This document shows, in pieces, positions 32,842 through 39,016 of a stretch of DNA of 39,016 nucleotides. Position numbers and translations under genes: made by a program. The stretch comes from Aeropyrum sp. Its GTDB lineage: Archaea > Thermoproteota > Thermoprotei_A > Sulfolobales > Acidilobaceae. Each line of letters opens with the position of its first letter. The stretch's first letter is position 1. Under the pieces are notes generated by a model. The model did not search any database. It had not been told where the DNA came from and worked only from the letters and a program-made list of their open reading frames with translations. The stretch is from positions 1 to 39,016 of the forward strand of contig WANT01000056.1 in NCBI GenBank assembly GCA_015521685.1. Direction: 5' to 3'.

Positions 32842-33438
32842 TTGGAGCTGCTGGGGGGTGGCGGTCTCTCGAGGAGGGTTAACATAGAGCTAGAGGAGCC
32901 GGTCTCGTGGATAGCAGGTCTTGCTGCAGTCACCTTCGCCTGGGGCGGGCTCTCGGTCCTCAACCCGCAGTTCTACATTTCGCCTAGTTTTATAGCTGTC
33001 CTCGCCGGGTTTGTGCTTCACGAGGCTGCCCATAAGATAGTAGCGATCAGGATGGGCATGAAATCCGAGTTTGTTGCATATGGTCCAGGCCTCCTAGTGA
33101 CCTTCCTATCAGGCATTATACCCTTCATAGTTGTTCTAGCCCCCGGCTATGTTAGAAGCGTCTACACGGGATGGACGAGTCCCAAGGGCTTCTTCTACTC
33201 GGTCGTTGCAGGCCCGTCAACCAACATATTGCTCGCCCTAGCCTCGCTCTTCCTACTGCAAGCCTCACCCCCTCTAGAGTTAGCTAGATATCTTTCTGCC
33301 ATGGTTGAGGTTAATGCTTGGTTCGCGTTCTTCAACCTACTTCCGATAAGCCCTCTAGACGGCTCTAAGATTCTAAGGGCTAGCCCTACTGTGTGGGCAG
33401 CTATGTTTATAGTCTCGGCAGTGCTGGTAGTGTCGTGA
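32842..33438 (+). CDS. Site-2 protease-type membrane metalloprotease (M50 family)
   Basis: 198 aa. Zinc motif HEAAH (60-64) in a membrane helix, conserved AGPSTNILL (123-131) and NLLPISPLDG (165-174, with the third zinc ligand Asp173) are all present. These intramembrane proteases cut membrane-bound proteins such as anti-sigma-like factors. The protein has about five membrane helices and no PDZ domain. TTG 32842 follows GGGG. Confidence 0.9.
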   Translation: MELLGGGGLSRRVNIELEEPVSWIAGLAAVTFAWGGLSVLNPQFYISPSFIAVLAGFVLHEAAHKIVAIRMGMKSEFVAYGPGLLVTFLSGIIPFIVVLAPGYVRSVYTGWTSPKGFFYSVVAGPSTNILLALASLFLLQASPPLELARYLSAMVEVNAWFAFFNLLPISPLDGSKILRASPTVWAAMFIVSAVLVVS

Positions 33439-33465
33439 GACTGCTCTCGGCTCGGCCGTATGTAG

Positions 33466-33497
33466 ATTAGGTTAATGGGAGACGGCTAACCTCTAAT
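33466..33497. terminator. Hairpin after the site-2 protease gene
   Basis: AGGTTA (33469-33474) pairs with TAACCT (33487-33492) and ATT with AAT beyond a small bulge, 30 bases after the stop. No T-run follows. It may aid termination or mRNA stability. A smaller ATAAC/GTTAT pair lies at 33510-33525. Confidence 0.3.
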
Positions 33498-33581
33498 AAG
33501 TTACGGATAATAACAGAAATGTTATGGTATGCTGTATAACGTGTACATCCAGACAATTGTGTTGCTTAGGGGGTGTTGCTG

Positions 33582-33902
33582 GTGTCAGGCGGCGGGCAGG
33601 AGGAATTTGAGGGGCTTGACAGGGTTGAGGATTCGCCTAAAAAGCAATGGGTAGCTAAAATGGTGAAGAGCGCGAGGAGGTATCACAAGCTCTGCCCCTA
33701 CTTTGATAAGAAGACGGGGCAATGCCTCCTATACCCAACTATAATGGGCGATCTTGGAAAGTGTGATAGGGAGGGTAGGTATGAGAACTGCCCCATATTC
33801 CTCAAGTTCCTTGAGAACGCGTACGATACCTACACCAAGAAGAGGAAGGTGTTGCCCAGGGATTTCCAGGACTTGGTGAACCAGGTATTTCTCCTAATGT
33901 AG
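33582..33902 (+). CDS. Small four-cysteine protein, metal or Fe-S site candidate
   Basis: About 106 aa. The cysteines are arranged C-x9-C-x12-C-x8-C: LCPYFDKKTGQC, then GKC and RYENCP. The KC[DE]...CP ending recalls the 72-aa protein at 23044-23262. GTG 33582 is preferred because GGGGGTG ends six bases before it; GTG 33573 is also in frame. The C-terminal half is helical. No function is recognised. Confidence 0.65.
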   Translation: MSGGGQEEFEGLDRVEDSPKKQWVAKMVKSARRYHKLCPYFDKKTGQCLLYPTIMGDLGKCDREGRYENCPIFLKFLENAYDTYTKKRKVLPRDFQDLVNQVFLLM

Positions 33903-34035
33903 CAGATAGGCCTCCAGCCGGGATCCTGGAAGGTTTTTAGCAGTTATGCTGGGGTATCTAGGCGGTATCTCATTAAAACGGCACCTAGTCTAAATCACGT
34001 CGCGAGGTCCTGCTCTGAAAGAGAGTAGCGCCAGG

Positions 34036-34389
34036 GTGATCGCTGTATTGATATCTCCAGCTGAGGTCGAGGCGGTGTGCGACGTCATTGAGGACCTACT
34101 AATCAAGCTCGCCAGGCTCGAGAGCCGTGTAGGCTCCACCAGAGCTGAAAGTATAAGATACTGGGTTTATACTCTAGCCTGGGTTAAGTCTAAGCTAGAT
34201 AGGGCCGCGCAGGAGCTCGAGGCGGGCAACTCGCTGACTGCCAGCGAGGAAGCCTGTGAGGCATACTCGTTTATACAGAAGAGGATCATAACTATGAGGG
34301 AGAACGACGCTGTAGGGCAGTCTTTGAGAGGGGAGCTAGTTTCAGTTGCAGACCTCGCGGCAAGACTTTGCGGCAGAGGACCTAGATAG
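34036..34389 (+). CDS. Small helical protein of unknown function
   Basis: 117 aa. Helical (PAEVEAVCDVIEDLLIKLAR, SIRYWVYTLAWVKSKLDRAA). No motif is recognised. GTG 34036 is uncertain and no ribosome site is clear. Coding-like composition and lack of a better opposite frame support it. Confidence 0.45.
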   Translation: MIAVLISPAEVEAVCDVIEDLLIKLARLESRVGSTRAESIRYWVYTLAWVKSKLDRAAQELEAGNSLTASEEACEAYSFIQKRIITMRENDAVGQSLRGELVSVADLAARLCGRGPR

Positions 34390-34603
34390 CGGTATGTTAG
34401 TCAAGCAAATAAGCAATCTTAAGAATCTCGACATCAATCATCGTCTATCTAGGGATGATAGAAAGTCTCGGCCTCTGCTGAATCATGTGATGATGCTTTA
34501 GGCCTAAGACCCGCTGCTACTGGCTGGATAAGAGATGGCAGTATTGCTATATCACTACTTTCGCGCATAGCTTAAGATTCTGGCGGTTGATCTAGCGGCC
34601 TGC
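34390..34603. other. Intergenic stretch with weak C/D-box-like elements
   Basis: No gene. It holds ATGATA (34455-34460), CTGA (34478-34481) and GTGATGA (34487-34493), in the order C-like, D', C', but without a good closing D box. A TATA-like CTTAAGA at 34571-34577 precedes the structured element starting at 34604 by about 30 bases. Confidence 0.3.
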
Positions 34604-34671
34604 GGGAGGGGCTAAGTCCCCGCGGTCACACCCCCCGCTAGGGGTGTCGCGCGGGTCGGCGCTCCCCTCCC
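34604..34671. ncRNA. Three-helix hairpin, candidate structured RNA
   Basis: Nested perfect helices: GGGAGGGG (34604-34611) with CCCCTCCC (34664-34671), 8 bp; CCCGCG (34619-34624) with CGCGGG (34650-34655), 6 bp; and ACACCCC (34628-34634) with GGGGTGT (34641-34647), 7 bp, around loop CCGCTA. The internal loops are CTAAGT plus C and TCGGCGCT. On the plus strand a TATA-like CTTAAGA lies about 30 bases upstream; on the minus strand it follows the SHMT stop. An ATA just after the outer stem sits at the place of an ANA box, but no kink-turn was seen. Confidence 0.45.
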
Positions 34672-34699
34672 AATATCTAGCATGTGCTTTCAACAGGTT

Positions 34700-36004
34700 T
34701 TACTCTATGAGGTCCAGTATTGTCGAGATCTTGGCCTCCTTCTCATCTAGGCTGTATTTCACTTCTACGAAGTCCTTTCTGAACTCTGATACGCGTCTCG
34801 CTATCTCTGACGGCTCCCTCCTCTCTATGAGTACGGCCGCCATTAGCCTGGCTATCTCCTCCATCTCTCCAAGACCCATGCCCAGCCTAGTCACCTCCTG
34901 GACCCCTATTCTGATCCCGCTTGGGTCTTTAACAGCTTCTGGGGGATCCCAGGGGAGCAAATTCTTGTTGACCACTATGTTGGCGTCTTCCAGGAGCTTG
35001 GCGCACTTGGCTCCCCCACCCTGCTTTCTGACGTCAACCACTACCTGATGGCTCTTCGTGTAGCCCAGGTGCTCCCCTATGACATTGAAGCCCTCAGAGG
35101 CTAGAGCCTCTGCAAGGCGTTTGGCATTAGATACTATCTGGCTGGCATAGTCTCTGCCGTAGAGCTTCATCTCCAGCGCCGTTATTGCAGTGGCTGGTAT
35201 CCTATGTAGGTGGTGGTTGCTGACCCACCAGGGGAATACAGTTTTGCCTACTGCCTTGTAGAGGGCTTTGTCTGTGAACGCTATGAGCCCTCCTTGAGGG
35301 CCTGGGAATGTCTTGTGTGTTGAGCCTGTCATCGCATCGGCTCCTAGAGGAAGCGGGTTCCGCCACGAGCCACCTGTTATTAGGCCTAACACGTGAGCGG
35401 CATCGTAAACTAGCTTCCCTCCGACGCTGTGAACAGCGTCTGCAATCTCCTTGACTGGGTGTGGGAAAAGGTAGACGCTTCCACCTAGCACGGCAAACTT
35501 GGGTTTTACTTCTTCGATTAGCTTTACAGCCTTGTCGACATCAACATTCATAGACTCGCTGTCGTAGGGTAGGGCTACTTGCTCGATGGCCAGTGCGCCT
35601 AGGGTTCCGAACTTTGTGTGGCTGACGTGGGCTCCAGCCTGTACCGGGGCTATCACGGCTTTATCCCCCGGCTCAGCTAGGACTCTGAAGACGCTTGCGT
35701 TTGCTATAGTACCGCTTACTGGCCTGAGCTCTATCATATCGCTGCCTAGCAGTTCGCCTATTAGCTTAGCTGTCAGGACCTCGAGCTCGTCTATGAACTT
35801 GGTTCCCTGGTAGTACCTCTTGAAGGGTTTGCCCTCGGCATACCTGTACATAAAGTCGCTTATATACGCCTTTAGAGCTACTCTGCTCATGACGTTTTCA
35901 GACGCTATCAGGTTTAGAGAGAGCCTTAGCCTCCACTCGTTGTGAGCGCTCGTTAGGCTAGCTATTTTAGCGAGGATGTCGCCGTAACCCTGGCTGGAAG
36001 CCAT
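34700..36004 (-). CDS. glyA: Serine hydroxymethyltransferase
   Basis: Converts serine to glycine and passes the C1 unit to a pterin cofactor. [12 protein letters not shown] and the PLP lysine in [14 protein letters not shown] (about Lys231) are diagnostic. The product is about 434 aa from ATG 36004; GTG 36019 is an in-frame alternative. Crenarchaeal enzymes use a modified folate. It is divergent from the aldo/keto reductase gene. Confidence 0.95.
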   Translation of the reverse strand: MASSQGYGDILAKIASLTSAHNEWRLRLSLNLIASENVMSRVALKAYISDFMYRYAEGKPFKRYYQGTKFIDELEVLTAKLIGELLGSDMIELRPVSGTIANASVFRVLAEPGDKAVIAPVQAGAHVSHTKFGTLGALAIEQVALPYDSESMNVDVDKAVKLIEEVKPKFAVLGGSVYLFPHPVKEIADAVHSVGGKLVYDAAHVLGLITGGSWRNPLPLGADAMTGSTHKTFPGPQGGLIAFTDKALYKAVGKTVFPWWVSNHHLHRIPATAITALEMKLYGRDYASQIVSNAKRLAEALASEGFNVIGEHLGYTKSHQVVVDVRKQGGGAKCAKLLEDANIVVNKNLLPWDPPEAVKDPSGIRIGVQEVTRLGMGLGEMEEIARLMAAVLIERREPSEIARRVSEFRKDFVEVKYSLDEKEAKISTILDLIE

Positions 36005-36089
36005 AACCCGCGGCACCACTATTAGTTATCGCCTCTCTAAGCGATAAAGCCATTCATAATTCCGACATAATATCTTAGGTGGCTGGGGC

Positions 36090-36908
36090 TTGCCCAAATT
36101 CCCAATAGACTATAACGATCTAAAACCCCTCGGCAAAACTCGCGAGCGAATAACTGCCATAGGCCTCGGCACTTGGGCTATAAGGGACTATAAATCGGCT
36201 TTCGAGGCTTTTGTTGAAGCTATAGAGTCCGGGATCAACCATATAGACACCGCCGAGATGTACGGAGCTGGTGAGGCTGAGAGCTTCGTAGGTAGGGTGG
36301 TTAAGGAGGTCGGGAGGGATAGGGTCTTCATAGTAACCAAGCTCTACCCATACAGGTTCAGAAGTTTGGAGGAGACTCTGAAGGCTGCGAGGGCAAGCGT
36401 CGATAGGCTGGGAGTGAGGTATGTGGACGTCCTGCTAATACACTGGCCTGACCAGCAGACAGCCATCAAAGACCAGGTTAGGAATCTAGAGGCGGTTGCC
36501 GAGGCAGGCCTCTCTAGGTACATAGGTGTTAGCAACTTCAGCAAGGATGAGCTGGAGGAGGCGCTAACAGCTACTAGCAAACATGAGATAGTCGTCGACC
36601 AGATAAAATATAGTGTGCTTGACAGGAGGTCGGAGGACCTTATCCCCTTAGCCCTAGAGAGGGGTGTGTCGCTTCAGGCCTACTCGCCTCTTGAGAGGGG
36701 TCAGGTAGCTCACGTTAAGCTTTTATCGAAGATTGGAAGGCAGTATGGCAAGACAGCGGTACAGGTGGCCCTGAACTTCATAATATCGAGGCCTAGGTTC
36801 GTTGCGATACCTAAAGCAGAGAGGAAATCACACGTTGAGGAGATCACCGGGGCTCTAGGGTGGCGTCTGAAGCCTGAGGACATAGAGCTTATAGAGACGA
36901 AACTTTAG
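36090..36908 (+). CDS. Aldo/keto reductase
   Basis: 272 aa. The catalytic tetrad is visible: Asp53 and Tyr58 (HIDTAEMYG), Lys84 (VTKLYP), His118 (LLIHWPD). The NADP-binding end has VAIPKAERKSHVEE. The substrate cannot be told. TTG 36090 follows GGTGGCTGGGGC. CoaBC follows 22 bases downstream, probably one operon. Confidence 0.92.
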   Translation: MPKFPIDYNDLKPLGKTRERITAIGLGTWAIRDYKSAFEAFVEAIESGINHIDTAEMYGAGEAESFVGRVVKEVGRDRVFIVTKLYPYRFRSLEETLKAARASVDRLGVRYVDVLLIHWPDQQTAIKDQVRNLEAVAEAGLSRYIGVSNFSKDELEEALTATSKHEIVVDQIKYSVLDRRSEDLIPLALERGVSLQAYSPLERGQVAHVKLLSKIGRQYGKTAVQVALNFIISRPRFVAIPKAERKSHVEEITGALGWRLKPEDIELIETKL

Positions 36909-36930
36909 CTAGCTCTGGGAGGTCTCATCG

Positions 36931-38181
36931 ATGAATGACGTTGAGGAGCATCATCCCTCTAAAGAGATATATGGAGAGGTTAACAGCTATCTGCGAGGAC
37001 TCCACATAGTCTTGGGGGTTACGGCTAGCGTAGCCATATATAGGAGTCTAGACCTGGCTAGGTGGTTCGTAAGAAGGTCAGCGCGGGTTTCCACCGTAGC
37101 CACACCTGAAGCATCAAAGCTAGTCTCACCAGAGCTATTCAGATGGGCCACAGGAGGACCGGTCTACTCGGAGTTCACGGGCGACACCGAGCATATAGTC
37201 CTAGCTAGATCAGCCTCCTCGATGGTTGTCGCTCCAGCTACTCTGTCAACCATGGCAAAGATAGCCAGCGGTGTTGTAGACAACCCGGTTGCATTGACAG
37301 CGGTATCTCTTGCAGGCGAGGGAAAGCCAGTCACTATCGTGCCGGCTATGCACGGTAACATGTACAACTCTCCCCAGGCTAAGGCAGTGGTGTCTAAGCT
37401 AGAGTCGCAGGGCTCAATAGTTATCCCTCCCGTCGTAGAGAAGGGGGTGGCTAAGTATCCTGAGCTCCATACAGTGGGTAGGATAGCGGGGGCAGTAGCT
37501 AGGAGGGGGGCGAGGGATCTAGAGGGCCGCCGAGTCCTCATTACCCTGGGGGCTACTAGAGAGTGGATTGACAGGGTCAGGTTTGTCTCTAACCCTAGCA
37601 GTGGGGCTATGGGGGTAGAGCTTGGTCTAGAGCTATACGCTCGAGGTGCTACTGTAGACGTTATAGCCGGGTACACTTCCGTTAGCGTTCCCCACGTATT
37701 CAACGTTCACAGAGTAGAGACTACCAGGGAGATGGCTGAAGAGATGGAAAGGTTGACAAGAGAGGTTAGGTATGACGCTATTATAGCATCAGGCGCTCCC
37801 GTGGACTTCGCTCCTAGGTCTACTTGGGGGGAGAAAATCAAGAGTGGTAGAGAGCTCTCTCTAGTACTAGAGCCTACACCTAAGGTGCTTGAGAGGATTG
37901 TGAAGAAGCCTAGGGTGCTCGTCGCATTCGCGGCTGAGTATGTGGGCAGCCTGGACGACTTGAAGGAGCCCGCCCTAGAGAAGCTGGAGAAATACGGTGC
38001 TGATCTAGTTGTGGCTAATAGAGTGGGCTTGCCGGGAGTCGGGTTCTCTAGCCCTGAGCTGGACGCCATTATTGTTGATAGAGGTGGTAGAGAGCTATTT
38101 AGGGGTAGGGAGCATAAGGAGGTGGTCGCCGCAGTTATAGTGGATATAGTTTCCGATGCTCTTAAAAATAGTTCTTTATAA
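36931..38181 (+). CDS. coaBC: Bifunctional phosphopantothenoylcysteine decarboxylase/synthetase CoaBC
   Basis: Two steps of coenzyme A synthesis. The N-terminal flavin domain (about 25-190) has VVAPATLSTMAKIASGVVDN and VPAMHGNMYNSP. The CoaB domain (about 198-412) begins GRRVLITLGATREWIDRVR and has NPSSGAMG and ADLVVANRVG. The N-terminus has about 20 extra residues. ATG 36931 follows GGGAGGTC at a good spacing. Confidence 0.95.
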   Translation: MNDVEEHHPSKEIYGEVNSYLRGLHIVLGVTASVAIYRSLDLARWFVRRSARVSTVATPEASKLVSPELFRWATGGPVYSEFTGDTEHIVLARSASSMVVAPATLSTMAKIASGVVDNPVALTAVSLAGEGKPVTIVPAMHGNMYNSPQAKAVVSKLESQGSIVIPPVVEKGVAKYPELHTVGRIAGAVARRGARDLEGRRVLITLGATREWIDRVRFVSNPSSGAMGVELGLELYARGATVDVIAGYTSVSVPHVFNVHRVETTREMAEEMERLTREVRYDAIIASGAPVDFAPRSTWGEKIKSGRELSLVLEPTPKVLERIVKKPRVLVAFAAEYVGSLDDLKEPALEKLEKYGADLVVANRVGLPGVGFSSPELDAIIVDRGGRELFRGREHKEVVAAVIVDIVSDALKNSSL

Positions 38182-38184
38182 ATT
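38175..38184 (+). promoter_or_regulatory. TATA box of NAD synthetase
   Basis: TTTATAAATT lies just inside and after the coaBC stop. Its spacing predicts a transcript start near 38205, so a leaderless TTG at 38209 competes with the ATG at 38194. Confidence 0.45.
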
Positions 38185-38193
38185 TAGCATGAT

Positions 38194-39016
38194 ATGGGCG
38201 GTGGTTTATTGAAACCCGCCAAGGTTTCGTTGGATGATGTTCTAGACTTCGATTTTGAGGCTGCAAGATCAAAGATAGAGGAGTTTATAGTCTCCTATCT
38301 CGAGTCTTCTGGCGCCAAGGGCTACATAGTGGGTTTGAGCGGCGGAGTAGACTCATCCCTGGTAGCTGCCCTAGCAGTCAGCGCGGTCGGGAGCTCAAGG
38401 GTGATGGCACTCATAATGCCAGACTCCACAGTGACTCCCGAAGCAGACGTTGAGGATGCCAAGTGGGTGGCTGGTTTTCTAGGGATTAAGTATAACGTGA
38501 TAGACATTTCCCCGATAGTAGATGTTTACAGATCCTCCATTCCAATAAGCGAGGAGTCGGATAAGATTCCAATAGGCAACTTGAGAGCCCGTATAAGGGC
38601 TTCCCTACTCTACTATTATGCCAACAAGCTGGACCTTATAGTTCTCGGAACGGGAGACAGGAGCGAGTTTCTGATAGGATACTTCACCAAGTATGGCGAT
38701 GCTGCCGTAGACATAGCGCCTATCCTGGTACTGTATAAGACCCAGGTTAGGCGGCTAGCCAGAATTATGGGTATTAAGGAGGAGATTGCGTATAAGCCGA
38801 GCAGCCCCAGGCTATGGCCCGGGCACCTCGCTGAGAAGGAGCTTGGAGCGAGTTACGAGGAGGTGGATGTTATACTCTACTCGAGGTTCGATCTGGGTCT
38901 CCAGTGGGAGGAAATACCCGACGTTACTAGACTACCGAAAAGCACAGTTGACCTAGTTAGGAGGCGGTACGAGGAGAGTAGGCACAAGAGGGAGCCTCCG
39001 GCGTCGCCAAAGCTAG
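38194..39016 (+). CDS. nadE: NAD synthetase (3' end cut by the window)
   Basis: Amidates deamido-NAD. The PP-loop SGGVDSSLVAAL, a GTGDRSEFLIGYFTKYGDAA segment and KPSSPRLWPGHLAEKELGASY are typical of ammonia-dependent NadE. At least 269 codons are present, and the frame is still open at the window end. Start is ATG 38194, or TTG 38209, for which the TATA box and GGTGG upstream fit better. There is no glutaminase domain at the N-terminus. Confidence 0.95.
   Translation, partial: MGGGLLKPAKVSLDDVLDFDFEAARSKIEEFIVSYLESSGAKGYIVGLSGGVDSSLVAALAVSAVGSSRVMALIMPDSTVTPEADVEDAKWVAGFLGIKYNVIDISPIVDVYRSSIPISEESDKIPIGNLRARIRASLLYYYANKLDLIVLGTGDRSEFLIGYFTKYGDAAVDIAPILVLYKTQVRRLARIMGIKEEIAYKPSSPRLWPGHLAEKELGASYEEVDVILYSRFDLGLQWEEIPDVTRLPKSTVDLVRRRYEESRHKREPPASPKL

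Noticed and set aside
34604-34671. A tRNA or 5S rRNA reading of the structured element
   Set aside because: It is a single long hairpin with no cloverleaf, no anticodon arm and no B box.
1-39016. CRISPR arrays, rRNA genes and insertion sequences
   Set aside because: No regularly spaced direct repeats, rRNA-like sequence or transposase genes with terminal inverted repeats were seen.

Overview
The window is chromosomal DNA of a hyperthermophilic crenarchaeon of the Desulfurococcales, most likely Aeropyrum or a close relative. The signs are a crenarchaeal RNA polymerase Rpo8 subunit, TFE, MBF1, a PAN ATPase, aRF1, aTrm56, ArcTGT, NreA, an ESCRT-III/CdvB-like protein and a WhiP-like protein. Start codons are very often TTG, with TATA boxes about 25 bases upstream of several of them (leaderless transcripts). 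No ribosomal RNA, CRISPR array or insertion sequence is visible.

Layout. 1-1608: tRNA-Arg(CCU) and tRNA-Val(GAC) on opposite strands bracket a SufS-type cysteine desulfurase. 1609-5330: an A+T-rich accessory island holding a four-gene minus-strand operon (secreted aromatic-rich protein, ectodomain membrane protein, ABC ATPase, ABC permease). 5331-6211: a Fur-family regulator, a small Cys-containing partner and a 14-bp palindrome beside the regulator. 6247-10712: a PUA protein, a PAC2 proteasome-assembly protein, archaeosine TGT without its PUA domain, Rpo8 and the PAN ATPase. 10861-17381: a dense plus-strand cluster of MBF1, HflX, Trm56, TFE, a DNA cytosine methyltransferase, a SPOUT-like protein, a PhoU/TrkA-C protein and NreA, many with overlapping ends.

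17382-18540: an A+T-rich spacer and a winged-helix WhiP-like gene, flanked on both sides by nearly identical GTTAAC-N6-GTTAAC sites in inverted orientation; this is a candidate replication origin or initiator locus. 18540-25838: a DUF4443-like regulator, ornithine carbamoyltransferase, aRF1, NadM, GNAT, CinA-like and SufT-like genes and small proteins. 25862-30222: SerRS, an ESCRT-III-like protein and a large STT3-like membrane protein lacking WWDYG, with a structured spacer between SerRS and the ESCRT-like gene. 30373-33438: a cyclic-2,3-diphosphoglycerate synthetase-family GTPase behind a 20-bp palindrome, carbamate kinase and a site-2 protease. 33582-39016: a four-Cys protein, a small helical protein, a strongly structured spacer (candidate RNA), SHMT, an aldo/keto reductase, CoaBC and NAD synthetase (cut by the window end).

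Most of the window is core informational and metabolic machinery. The parts worth closest attention are the WhiP-like locus with paired sites, the secreted-protein/ABC island, the STT3-like gene without WWDYG, the divided TGT/PUA arrangement, and the hairpin-rich spacer at 34604-34671. All calls come from reading the sequence by eye; no database search was run.
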